IMG/VR virus record: IMGVR_UViG_3300020470_000006
Span: 1-56,294 of that record
Length of the DNA stretch: 56,294 nt
DNA from: a virus
Direction: 5' to 3' (one strand)
Each line of letters starts with the position of its first letter. The first letter of the stretch is position 1. Positions 7,429-15,584 of this stretch are shown piece after piece. The position numbers were made by a program, and so were the translations under genes. The notes below the pieces were generated by a model, which ran no database searches, was not told the DNA's origin, and saw only the letters and a list, made by a program, of their open reading frames with translations.

Positions 7429-8145
7429 ATGGGTAAATATGTTCATCCAAAGGCACAGATTTGGGGCGATGTTAAGGTGGGTGAAGGCACAATTATTGAG
7501 CCTTTTTGTGTGATTCATGGCCCTGTAATCATAGGCGAAAATAATAGAATCCAAACAGGAACAGTTATTGGTTGCCCTGCCGAACATAGGACTAAAGAAA
7601 CAGGATTATCCGTCATCATTGGTGATGATAATATCATTGGCCCTCATTGTGTGATAACAGGGGCGACTGATATTAGACCAACTCAAATTGGTGATGGAAA
7701 TATGTTGATGAGTGGAGTTCATATTTCACATGATTGTATCATTGGTGATGGAAATACTTTATCTCACAAGGTCATCTTGGCAGGTGAGTGTAATGTGATG
7801 AATGGAGTGAACATGGGTTCAGGGTCTATGGCACATCAAGGCTCGGTTATTGGTTCTTATTCAATGATTGGCATGGGTTCTGTTGTTGTTAAAGATGTAT
7901 GCCCTTACTTGGTAGTTTGTGGAAATCCCGCCAAGTTTCTGCGAATTAATATTCATCACTTAAAAGGTTATGGGTGGAATAATGATAATAAGCATAACTC
8001 AGAACTTTTTCATCAATTAGTAAAGGAAAAAGAACCGACTATTTTGGATGAAATAATTTCTTTCCATGAAATTGCAGGTAATCGAGGAAAGGATAGAATC
8101 ATATACTTCTTCGATGAATTAGAGGTTAATTGTGAGGAGGAATAA
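7429..8145 (+). CDS. LpxA-like acyl- or acetyltransferase (left-handed beta helix)
   Basis: The 238-residue protein consists of hexapeptide repeats (IGEN, IGDD, IGDGN-type turns), beginning V-H-P-K-A like UDP-GlcNAc acyltransferases. HISHDCIIGDGN (about residue 101) matches the catalytic His segment of LpxA. The C-terminal part after NPAKFLR is helical, as in LpxA. It probably transfers an acyl or acetyl group to a nucleotide-activated sugar. ATG 7429 is chosen because GAGGTAG precedes it. The neighbouring aminotransferase and dehydrogenase suggest a Wlb/Wbp-like amino-sugar pathway. Confidence 0.8.
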   Translation: MGKYVHPKAQIWGDVKVGEGTIIEPFCVIHGPVIIGENNRIQTGTVIGCPAEHRTKETGLSVIIGDDNIIGPHCVITGATDIRPTQIGDGNMLMSGVHISHDCIIGDGNTLSHKVILAGECNVMNGVNMGSGSMAHQGSVIGSYSMIGMGSVVVKDVCPYLVVCGNPAKFLRINIHHLKGYGWNNDNKHNSELFHQLVKEKEPTILDEIISFHEIAGNRGKDRIIYFFDELEVNCEEE

Positions 8146-8147
8146 GG

Positions 8148-8435
8148 ATGATTGATGAAATTATATTGATGGCTATGGTAGGTCAAATGGTTTTGACTTG
8201 TGCGATGATTTGGAAATTGATACTCTTAGATAGAAAACAACAAAGTAATATTTATGGCGTATCTCATGTTTGGGGTTCACTTATGGAATTGAGGCAAGAA
8301 CTCAAAAACTATGGTATTTTACCTCCTATTCCTCCACCTCCTGTTTTGAATGATATGATAGATTCAGAAGCAGATACGGAAGAGGCTGAATTGCCTATCC
8401 CTCCGCCTCCTCCTATTGTCGAATCTACCCCTTAG
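8148..8435 (+). CDS. Membrane-anchored proline-rich protein (95 aa)
   Basis: An N-terminal hydrophobic helix (about residues 4-26) is followed by a polar segment and two proline clusters (PPIPPPPV and PIPPPPPIV) separated by an acidic stretch. The proline runs may be a stalk or docking site. It lies between the acyltransferase and the glycosyltransferase-like genes. Function unknown. Confidence 0.55.
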   Translation: MIDEIILMAMVGQMVLTCAMIWKLILLDRKQQSNIYGVSHVWGSLMELRQELKNYGILPPIPPPPVLNDMIDSEADTEEAELPIPPPPPIVESTP

Positions 8436-8465
8436 TTTGATATACTTATTCGGTGATGTGATTGT

Positions 8466-9404
8466 ATGGGTGAGAGGGAGAAGTCGGAAATATTAATGAT
8501 TCTTCAACCAAGAGCAATTCCTGAAGCAATTGACTCCTTGAACAAACTTGATATTGAAAAGGTTTGGTTTAGGGGGTTTGATGAATATAATGTAGTCCAA
8601 AGAATCAATCAATTCATTGAAGAAACAAACTATGATTATTATTGGATTATTGCAGACGATGTAGTAGTGGATGGCAAACCCATAGAACTATTACGGCCTT
8701 TGATGTATGAGGGAGATGTAGTTACAGGATATTGTAGAATGGCTATGGATACTGAGATAACGAATGTCTGTGCTGAACCATTAGTTTATCAGCCTTATCA
8801 CGAATGGGATAAGTGGGAGTTTTTCAATAAGTTGAAACTTCACAGTCCAAAAAAATATGCGTGGATGGATGGTTTGCCTTCACCACACCCCCCTAAGAAC
8901 TCCTCTGAGTGGTGGAGTTATCTATGGTATGATTTTGATAAGTGTTCATTTTTGACGATGGAAGATATTGAAAACAAATCTGAAAGTGTTTTTCAAACTT
9001 ACTTGACGGGGTGGGCATTCACAGGGGCTTCAAGAGATATATGGGTAAAATACCCATTTGAAGTTACATTATTTGGTGGGCAATCTGATGTGCAATTTTC
9101 CCTCAGATATGCACATAGAGATAGCAAAAAAATATATTCACACAAGGATGCTTATTTTACACACTTGAAAAATAGTGTAACAGAAGTATTGACGAAGGAA
9201 TGGTTAGTGGGGGTTGAGCCTCCAATGATATATCGAGGAGAGGGCATCAGATTAAGAGAGCAAATAAGTGAACAGAATATTGTGTGGAATGAAAATGAAG
9301 TGAACTTCTCACCATACGATAAGTTCACAACTATTTTTCCTTATGAGTATAACATCTATGCTGATGAACACAATATGGAGGAGGATGATGATTTTGATTT
9401 CTAA
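8466..9404 (+). CDS. Glycosyltransferase-like protein, copy 1
   Basis: The 312-residue protein starts with EILMILQPRAIPEAIDSL, shared almost exactly by the next two genes. YYWIIADDVVVD carries a D-D-V motif (D64, D65) in the position of the GT-A DxD metal site. QTYLTGWAFTGASRDIW and a later SDVQFSLRYAH with a following HKD resemble the acceptor/metal half of GT-A enzymes. A sugar transfer role is inferred from fold-like features and the sugar-cassette context, not proven. A weak TATA-like TTTGATATA lies 30 nt upstream. First of three tandem paralogs. Confidence 0.65.
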   Translation: MGEREKSEILMILQPRAIPEAIDSLNKLDIEKVWFRGFDEYNVVQRINQFIEETNYDYYWIIADDVVVDGKPIELLRPLMYEGDVVTGYCRMAMDTEITNVCAEPLVYQPYHEWDKWEFFNKLKLHSPKKYAWMDGLPSPHPPKNSSEWWSYLWYDFDKCSFLTMEDIENKSESVFQTYLTGWAFTGASRDIWVKYPFEVTLFGGQSDVQFSLRYAHRDSKKIYSHKDAYFTHLKNSVTEVLTKEWLVGVEPPMIYRGEGIRLREQISEQNIVWNENEVNFSPYDKFTTIFPYEYNIYADEHNMEEDDDFDF

Positions 9405-10257
9405 TGAGAATGAGATTTTAATGATTCTCCAACCGAGAGCCATACCTGAAGCAATTGAATCCTTGAATAAACTTGATATTGAAAAGGTTTGGTTTAGAGG
9501 ATATACGGAGATGGAATTAGAAATTGTTTTGAATGAGTTCATCAAGAATACAGATTATGATTATTATTGGATTATAGCAGATGATGTGGTAGTGGATAAT
9601 CAACCACTTGAAGTATTAAGGCCGAAGTTATATCAAGGTGAGGTCGTTACAGGATACTGTAATTTGTATCAAGGGTCTAATTTTGTTAATCTTAGTTTAA
9701 GCAGAATACCCTATTTATTTCAGGAAAGTGAGGTTCATCATCATTATCAACAAATTAAGCATCAAGGACTTCATTTAGAGGAGAATGTTGATGATGAATA
9801 TGAGGAGTTTTGCTCAAGATTAATCAAAAATAAAGATTATGATTTTTGGAAACATCGACTCCAAGAGTTGCATCTTCACCCTCCTTACTTTATGAGTCAA
9901 GAACAAGTGGATTTTATGGGTGATAAATATTTCCAAACCTATTTTGCAGGGTGGTCTTTTACAGGTATGTCTAAGGAGATTTGGTTAAAATACCCATATC
10001 AATGTTCATTAAAAGGAGGTGGAACTGATGCTCAATTTGCTATGAGGTTTTTTGAAAAAGAACATGAGGGTAAAATATTTACACACAAAGATAGTGGGTT
10101 CTTTCACATAAAGGATGTAAATGCGGCAGAGGGAGGTTTCCTGAAAAGAAATTGGTTAGTGGGAGTGGAAGAACCTTTAGTTCATTTTGGTGAAGGAAAG
10201 GTTTCAAGAGAAGAAGTAGATGAAAAAGATATTTACCTTGTAAATGATTATGAATGA
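9388..10257 (+). CDS. Glycosyltransferase-like protein, copy 2
   Basis: Second tandem paralog (289 residues), with EILMILQPRAIPEAIESL, the IADDVVVD acidic motif (D65, D66), AGWSFTGMSKEIW and TDAQFAMRFF followed by HKD. It overlaps the 3' end of copy 1 by 17 nt. Start is ATG 9385 or 9388; upstream in-frame ATGs lie too far inside copy 1. The middle (about residues 90-180) is quite different from the other copies, so acceptor choice probably differs. Confidence 0.65.
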   Translation: MILISNENEILMILQPRAIPEAIESLNKLDIEKVWFRGYTEMELEIVLNEFIKNTDYDYYWIIADDVVVDNQPLEVLRPKLYQGEVVTGYCNLYQGSNFVNLSLSRIPYLFQESEVHHHYQQIKHQGLHLEENVDDEYEEFCSRLIKNKDYDFWKHRLQELHLHPPYFMSQEQVDFMGDKYFQTYFAGWSFTGMSKEIWLKYPYQCSLKGGGTDAQFAMRFFEKEHEGKIFTHKDSGFFHIKDVNAAEGGFLKRNWLVGVEEPLVHFGEGKVSREEVDEKDIYLVNDYE

Positions 10258-11164
10258 AATTGGAGGATTTTATTTGCCGAATGAAATATTGATGATTCTT
10301 CAACCGAGAGCCATACCTGAAGCAATCGAATCCTTGAATAAACTTGATATTGAAAAGGTTTGGTTTAGGGGATTTAATGAACCTTATTTATGTGAAGTTC
10401 TCAACACATTTATTCAAGAAACTAATTATGATTACTATTGGATTATTGCTGATGATGTAATTGTGTCTGCAAAACCCTTGCACAAATTAAGACCCATAAT
10501 GTATGAGGGTAATGTAGTTACAGGATATTGTAAATGGCATCAAGAATCCCAATATGTTAATATCTTACATACACCCCTCAAGTCATGTTATGGTGCTGAA
10601 CACCCTAACTACCATTTTTGGAAACGATTGAATAATGCCAATAATAGTAGGAATCAATGGGTTAATGATATACCACACCCAAAACCTAATAAGATAGAAG
10701 AACAAAAAAGGTATTTGATTTATGATATTGATATTCCTCAAATGTGTTATTCCTTAGAAGATTTAGAACGCTCACCCACAGATATTATTGAATCTTGTTT
10801 TGGCGGGTGGTCTTTTACAGGGGCATCAAGAGATATATGGCTCAATTATCCTTTCCAATGTAGTATCAAGGGTTGTGAGAGTGATATGAACTTTGCACAT
10901 AGATTCGTCAATGAAGATGGCAACATAATTTTAACTCACAAGGAAGCGGATTTTGAACACCTAAAAAATAACCAATATATTTTAACTAAAGATTGGTTAG
11001 TGGGATTAGAAGCACCTCTAATTTACAAAGGACAAGGAAAAATACAGAGAGAAGATATTGAATTAGATAACATACATTTTGAAGCCTCTGACTTTGAACC
11101 ATCTCTTATTGATTCTGATATTGTTCGTGAAGGTATTCACCATAGCACGATTGAGAGAAATTAA
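10244..11164 (+). CDS. Glycosyltransferase-like protein, copy 3
   Basis: Third tandem paralog (306 residues), with EILMILQPRAIPEAIESL, YYWIIADDVIV, GGWSFTGASRDIW and ESDMNFAHRF followed by HKE. It overlaps copy 2 by 14 nt (start ATG 10244 or 10250). A C-terminal extension (FEPSLIDSDIVREGIHH) is not found in copies 1 or 2. The acidic motif is kept in all three copies, so all may be active. Confidence 0.65.
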   Translation: MIMNEIGGFYLPNEILMILQPRAIPEAIESLNKLDIEKVWFRGFNEPYLCEVLNTFIQETNYDYYWIIADDVIVSAKPLHKLRPIMYEGNVVTGYCKWHQESQYVNILHTPLKSCYGAEHPNYHFWKRLNNANNSRNQWVNDIPHPKPNKIEEQKRYLIYDIDIPQMCYSLEDLERSPTDIIESCFGGWSFTGASRDIWLNYPFQCSIKGCESDMNFAHRFVNEDGNIILTHKEADFEHLKNNQYILTKDWLVGLEAPLIYKGQGKIQREDIELDNIHFEASDFEPSLIDSDIVREGIHHSTIERN

Positions 11165-11172
11165 GCGAATCC

Positions 11173-11180
11173 TTCAAATA
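11173..11180 (+). promoter_or_regulatory. TATA box of the aminotransferase gene
   Basis: TTCAAATA begins 30 nt before ATG 11203, separating the downstream part of the sugar cassette as its own transcription unit. Confidence 0.5.
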
Positions 11181-11202
11181 GGTTATCTCATAATCACTCA
11201 TT

Positions 11203-12348
11203 ATGTTTAATGATATGATTCCGAGAACATTAGTAGATTATGATAAAGAAAGATTGATTGATGCCGTTATCGAGGTTATTGAGTCAGGGCAATTCGTAAA
11301 TGGGCCAAAAGCAAAAGAGTTTGAACAAGCCATTTGCGAATATACGGGGGCTGAAAATTGTGTGGCAGTTAATTCGGGAACTTCAGCATTGATAATGGCT
11401 TACAAATTATGTGGGGCTAAGAAGATTTTGACTACTCCTTTTACATTTTCGGCAACTTCAATGGCCGCTAAGTTTTTGGATATTGAAGTCATCTATTGCG
11501 ACATCGACCCTGATACATTGTGTATGGATATGAATGAGGCAGAAAGATTATGCGAACTACATCAGGATATTGATGCAATTGTTCCTGTTCATATCTTCGG
11601 AATTAGTGCAGATTTAGATGCTCTTGCACCCATAAAAGAAAAGTATGATTTATGCGTTATTGATGATTGCGCTCAGGCTTTCGGGGCGTATAATGGAGAG
11701 TATCATGTAGGGGCGCATCCTGTCGTAGATATGGGTTGTTATTCCCTATACCCTACGAAAAACTTATCTTGTGCAGGGGATGGTGGATTCATCACCTGTA
11801 AAGACGCATATTATGAGGGCTTAATTAGAATGCGAGATAATGGGCGATTCCCGAATAAGGGTGTTATGGGTGTTGCAGGTAATTTTAGATTGAGTGAGTT
11901 TCAAGCCTCGATTGCTTTGTATAATCTTTTACAATTTGATTATCAACAAGAACGAAGAAATGAAAATGCAGAATATTATTTGAATCAACTTGAACTCTTA
12001 GAAAAGGAAGGAATCATTAAATTGCCTTATGGAGTTCAACAAACTAATGGGTATTCAGGTAAGGCAGGTCGAAACCATACTTACCATTTGTTTTGCGTTG
12101 AATTGCTGAAGCATGATGTAACTGAAATCATAGAAAAAATGAAGGAGAAAGGAGTAGGTTGCACAATGGCTTATGGGAATCTTGTATCAGATTATATTTT
12201 GGGTGATGATGACGCAAATAGAAAATATCCTGTGGCAAGAAAAATGACGGAAAACTTAATTGCGTTGCCGATGAGTCAGTTTATGACTGAAAAAATGTGT
12301 AGGAAAGTAATTCACGATTTTTCTGATTGTTTGTGTGGTGAAGAATAA
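11203..12348 (+). CDS. DegT/DnrJ/EryC1-family sugar aminotransferase
   Basis: A full-length (381 aa) PLP-dependent aminotransferase. Family motifs include GPKAKEFEQAICEYTGAENC near the start, VNSGTSAL (about 59-66), VIDDCAQAFGAY (about 151-162) and YSLYPTKNL with the PLP lysine at K186, followed by GDGG and RMRDNGR. It converts a keto-sugar nucleotide to an amino sugar. It is followed directly by a small gene and the Gfo/Idh dehydrogenase, which in known pathways supplies the 3-keto intermediate. Confidence 0.92.
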   Translation: MFNDMIPRTLVDYDKERLIDAVIEVIESGQFVNGPKAKEFEQAICEYTGAENCVAVNSGTSALIMAYKLCGAKKILTTPFTFSATSMAAKFLDIEVIYCDIDPDTLCMDMNEAERLCELHQDIDAIVPVHIFGISADLDALAPIKEKYDLCVIDDCAQAFGAYNGEYHVGAHPVVDMGCYSLYPTKNLSCAGDGGFITCKDAYYEGLIRMRDNGRFPNKGVMGVAGNFRLSEFQASIALYNLLQFDYQQERRNENAEYYLNQLELLEKEGIIKLPYGVQQTNGYSGKAGRNHTYHLFCVELLKHDVTEIIEKMKEKGVGCTMAYGNLVSDYILGDDDANRKYPVARKMTENLIALPMSQFMTEKMCRKVIHDFSDCLCGEE

Positions 12349-12584
12349 TGAGTTGGAGAAAGTTCATAGGAAAATTAACTTCCCCTATTTTTGTCCCTCT
12401 GAGGAAGTTTGTTATTTGGATGGATAATAAATTAGGAACTTGTGAATACAAATTAAGTTTAGAACCTCGATGGGAAAGTGAAGAGGAAACAGAAAATGTT
12501 AATAAGGATGATAACAAGATTTCCGAATTGATGCAAAAGGTTTCCAAAGATAAGGCGGCTCTTGCAGATTGGGGGGATAACTAA
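12348..12584 (+). CDS. Hypothetical protein (78 aa)
   Basis: Short protein with a basic, aromatic N-terminal half (WRKFIGKL...RKFVIWMDNKLG) and an acidic helical C-terminal half. It overlaps the aminotransferase stop and the dehydrogenase start by one base each, so all three are translationally coupled. Not recognised; may be peripheral to the membrane. Confidence 0.55.
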   Translation: MSWRKFIGKLTSPIFVPLRKFVIWMDNKLGTCEYKLSLEPRWESEEETENVNKDDNKISELMQKVSKDKAALADWGDN

Positions 12585-13627
12585 TGAAAGTTGCAGTAGT
12601 AGGTTATGGGCATATTGGAAAACAACATTGTGCTAATGTTTTGAGTTCAGATAATATGAGCCTTACACATATCTGCGACCCATATATCACACAAAATGAT
12701 ATACCTGATGGAGTTGTTTGGGTTGCCGACTATGATTCATGGATTGAAAGTTTAGAGGCGCACGATATTGATTTACTCATTATTGCTACTCCTAATCATT
12801 TACATCATCCGATGCTTGTAAAGGCGATGACGACCTATCCCTTTGCAGGGACACCAATATTGGCAGAGAAACCCATCGTCTTGCATGAAGAAGAAATCCA
12901 AGAGATTGAATATCTCCAAGACCAAAGGTTAGATGAGGGAAAAAGTGAAATCCCCATTTTTGTGAATTATCCGTTGAGATTCTTGCCTTCAGTTATGAAA
13001 CTTAAAGAAGAGTGGAGTAGTATCGGGGAAATCAAATTAGTGAATACAGGAGTATTTTGGAATCGAAATGAAGGCTATTATGAAGCCTCAGAATGGAGAG
13101 GAAAACTTGTGGAAGAGGGTGGGCCTTTGTTTAATGAGTTTATTCATCACCTCGATTTGATTACTTATTTATGTGGAGATATTTCTTCAGTAGGTGGGGC
13201 TATTAGGGACTTCGCTCACGATTATACAGAAGTAGAAGATACAGGAATAATCAATCTCACTTTCAACACAGGTGGGGTAGGGACTATGAGTTATTCTGTT
13301 GCATCACCTAAGAAATCTTTTGATGTTAATTTTCACTTTATGGGTGATGAAGGTTGTGCCAAACTCACAGGATTATACAATAATCAATTATTCATAAATG
13401 AGGATGGATTTATTTTTGAAATCAATAGGAATCATTATGGTGCAGTATTAGATGCAATATATGAGAATCTATTCAATAATGTGTCTGATGAGAGATTAGC
13501 CTCTTGGGAGGATGGGATTAAATCAGTCCGAACCATAAATCAATATTATCATCGAGTTAGAAAGCATAATCTTGATAAAGGTGATTGGAACACAACCATA
13601 TTAACTGAAGAAAATAGGAGTCGATAA
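12584..13627 (+). CDS. Gfo/Idh/MocA-family oxidoreductase
   Basis: The 347-residue protein starts with the nucleotide-binding motif VAVVGYGHIGKQH, then IATPNHLHHPM, AEKPIV (about 99-104) and GGPLFNEFIHHLDLITYL, where the conserved catalytic-region His residues lie. These are hallmarks of NAD(P)-dependent sugar dehydrogenases. With the aminotransferase and the acyltransferase it resembles WlbA/WlbC/WlbB-type synthesis of a 3-acetamido sugar nucleotide; the exact sugar is inference. Confidence 0.88.
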   Translation: MKVAVVGYGHIGKQHCANVLSSDNMSLTHICDPYITQNDIPDGVVWVADYDSWIESLEAHDIDLLIIATPNHLHHPMLVKAMTTYPFAGTPILAEKPIVLHEEEIQEIEYLQDQRLDEGKSEIPIFVNYPLRFLPSVMKLKEEWSSIGEIKLVNTGVFWNRNEGYYEASEWRGKLVEEGGPLFNEFIHHLDLITYLCGDISSVGGAIRDFAHDYTEVEDTGIINLTFNTGGVGTMSYSVASPKKSFDVNFHFMGDEGCAKLTGLYNNQLFINEDGFIFEINRNHYGAVLDAIYENLFNNVSDERLASWEDGIKSVRTINQYYHRVRKHNLDKGDWNTTILTEENRSR

Positions 13628-13628
13628 A

Positions 13629-13907
13629 ATGGAAAGTAGTGAATTGAAAAAGATGTTGAACGAAATCTTACACAGGTTGGAAAAAATTGAAAGAAAAATA
13701 GATAAGATGAAATACGGTCAGTATGATAGACCTATGCCACCGTATGTGCCTCCCTTTGATGAAGAAGATGATGAGAGGAATCCTTATCCTTATGACCCTT
13801 TCAAGAGGGATAGGGGAACTGACCCTAAGCGAAGGAAGAGATTTCCTTACCGAGATGATGATTATGACGATGAAAATAGCGGAGGAGTAGCCCCCCATCA
13901 GAGGTGA
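13629..13907 (+). CDS. Coiled-coil protein with charged low-complexity tail (92 aa)
   Basis: Residues 1-28 form a heptad-like helix (LKKMLNEILHRLEKIERKID); the rest alternates Pro/Tyr-rich and acidic/basic stretches (PMPPYVPPFDEEDDE). Probably an oligomerising helix with a disordered tail. It follows the dehydrogenase by one base. Function unknown. Confidence 0.5.
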   Translation: MESSELKKMLNEILHRLEKIERKIDKMKYGQYDRPMPPYVPPFDEEDDERNPYPYDPFKRDRGTDPKRRKRFPYRDDDYDDENSGGVAPHQR

Positions 13908-13912
13908 AAAAA

Positions 13913-14065
13913 ATGAGAGATGATTGTGGTAGAGTCAATTGTAAAGGGTGTGGGAAAATGGGTTATACTGATGAGTTCCAAAGAGAGAAAAAGGGACATC
14001 TTTGTGTAAGGTGTGCAAGACCTGATTTGAATTGGGATAGGTGGGATAAAGGGGGTTCACTCTGA
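13913..14065 (+). CDS. Small zinc-ribbon protein (50 aa)
   Basis: Two CxxC pairs (C10/C13 and C31/C34) with an extra C5, in a single zinc ribbon. GAGGTG upstream is a good ribosome site and its last base overlaps the ATG of the next gene. Function unknown. Confidence 0.6.
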   Translation: MRDDCGRVNCKGCGKMGYTDEFQREKKGHLCVRCARPDLNWDRWDKGGSL

Positions 14066-14370
14066 TGCCATATATCCATGATACTCACAGAAAAAAATAT
14101 GAACAACCAATTAAGGAGATTGTAAATCAACTTAATTTAGATGGCACTTCAGGACTTTACCCTGTCGGAAATCTAAATTACATTATTTCTGAAATCATCA
14201 ATGAAACTCTCAAAAGACAAGGGTTGCGATACCAAACCTTGAATGCAATTGTGGGTGCTTTAGAGTGTTGTAAATTAGAACTCTATCGAAAAATTGCTAT
14301 TCCTTATGAGGATGAGAAGTGTAAAATAAATGGTGAGGTCTATGATATTCTATCAAAGGAGGAATCATAG
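14065..14370 (+). CDS. Conserved phage-type hypothetical protein (101 aa)
   Basis: The pattern MPYI..., GNLNYIISEI, NAIVGALECCKLELYRK and IPYEDEKCKINGEVYD resembles a family widespread in phages and mobile elements (DUF6899, from memory). No enzyme residues are evident and no role is known. It overlaps the previous gene by one base and abuts the next. Confidence 0.6.
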   Translation: MPYIHDTHRKKYEQPIKEIVNQLNLDGTSGLYPVGNLNYIISEIINETLKRQGLRYQTLNAIVGALECCKLELYRKIAIPYEDEKCKINGEVYDILSKEES

Positions 14371-14610
14371 ATGAGAGCCAAAACCCAAATCCATGTAGAA
14401 TATGAAGTTTTCAAGGCTTTACTTGACTCAGATTATATCGGAGAAGTAATGGTCGATGTAAAAAATGAATTAGTTCCAAACAATGATGAGATTGCACTCA
14501 AGAGATTCAATGAAGGGGTCAAAAGTGCGGCAAAACTAATTCATAACCTTATGGAAAGAAGAATACATAGGCTACCTCAAGACCATCCTGATTTCCATGA
14601 GAAGGTGTGA
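14371..14610 (+). CDS. Hypothetical protein (79 aa)
   Basis: Small mixed-charge, helical protein with no recognised motif. It begins directly after the previous stop, with AAAGGAGG inside that gene's end as ribosome site, and its stop overlaps the possible GTG start of the next gene. Confidence 0.55.
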   Translation: MRAKTQIHVEYEVFKALLDSDYIGEVMVDVKNELVPNNDEIALKRFNEGVKSAAKLIHNLMERRIHRLPQDHPDFHEKV

Positions 14611-14612
14611 GA

Positions 14613-14981
14613 ATGAAACCTCCCGTTTTGCACATCATTGGAAGTGGTGAACAAGATGCAATCAATGGTCTGCGATGGCTATGTGGTAGAGTCGAAGATG
14701 GTTCTAATTGGCCTGAAAAATATATGGATGATGAAGTAGCAAGGTTCTTAGATTTTTGTGAAGATTGTGAGAGAGTATATGTTGAAAAATACGGTAGAGA
14801 AAAAATGGATGAAAAAATCAATAGATTGAGAGGGTTCGACTCTCACAATCATGTTTGCCCTTGTGGATGCCATCCTGAAGGAGAATATGTGCCACGAAAT
14901 GTAGCGGTGAAAGACACTAAACCGAAGGAGAGGGTAAGGACATTACGGATGTATCTTGAAGGTGGTGAGGATGGTGATTGA
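14613..14981 (+). CDS. Hypothetical protein with C-terminal Cys cluster (122 aa)
   Basis: CEDCERVYVEKYG lies mid-protein and HNHVCPCGCHPEGE near residue 80, a His/Cys cluster likely to hold zinc. ATG 14613 is preferred, with GTG 14607 as the alternative. It overlaps the next gene by 11 nt. Not recognised. Confidence 0.55.
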   Translation: MKPPVLHIIGSGEQDAINGLRWLCGRVEDGSNWPEKYMDDEVARFLDFCEDCERVYVEKYGREKMDEKINRLRGFDSHNHVCPCGCHPEGEYVPRNVAVKDTKPKERVRTLRMYLEGGEDGD

Positions 14982-15252
14982 AGCAGGTTCACTCTATTTA
15001 GTTCAACATGAGGGTCAGCACCCTACATATCAGACGGAGGATTTGATATTCAAGGTTTATGTGAAAGACCAAACGGGGGCAGGGGTAAAATTGGTTTGGT
15101 TTTGGCGACCCGAAACTATCACTATGTTAGCGATGAAGAATCTTGATACAGTAGTGGCAATCGACTTACATGGATATACTTACACAGGACAAAGGGTATT
15201 GAACTTGATTATTCAATCTAAGAAGAATGATTATTCAATAGTTCAAGATTGA
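14971..15252 (+). CDS. Hypothetical beta-rich protein (93 aa)
   Basis: Mostly short beta-strand-like segments (SLYLVQHEG, FKVYVKDQTG, KLVWFWRPE, RVLNLIIQS). ATG 14971 follows GGTGGTGAGG. It overlaps the previous gene by 11 nt. No family recognised. Confidence 0.5.
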   Translation: MVIEAGSLYLVQHEGQHPTYQTEDLIFKVYVKDQTGAGVKLVWFWRPETITMLAMKNLDTVVAIDLHGYTYTGQRVLNLIIQSKKNDYSIVQD

Positions 15253-15284
15253 TAGTCCACAACATTGATATACGAGGCCGACAA

Positions 15285-15545
15285 ATGAAGGATATGGATG
15301 ATAAAATGGCTTTGGAAATAAGTGATGATGTAAAGGAAAAGATTGCGGAAAAGGATGCGCTTTTGATAAAACTCAAATCATTAGAGGCTGAAGTTGCCAC
15401 TCTAAACAAAGAAAAAATGAGTGTGTGGAAAGAGGTGCGTCAGGTCTATCATGTATTGAAGGCGATTTGTCCTCACGAATGGAAAAGAGAGCCATATCCT
15501 TATGCCCCACTTTATTGTTCTATTTGTGGTTATGAGAAACCATAA
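15285..15545 (+). CDS. Coiled-coil zinc-finger protein (86 aa)
   Basis: A long charged helix (about residues 8-50) ends in a small zinc site: CPHEW with CSICGYEKP, an arrangement seen in several small proteins here. The helix probably dimerises. Start ATG 15285 gives the helix intact; an upstream TTG at 15249 is in frame but overlaps the previous stop. Confidence 0.5.
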   Translation: MKDMDDKMALEISDDVKEKIAEKDALLIKLKSLEAEVATLNKEKMSVWKEVRQVYHVLKAICPHEWKREPYPYAPLYCSICGYEKP

Positions 15546-15584
15546 TGCGAAATCCTTATTAATGAGTGCAAGGTAGGGAGGAGT

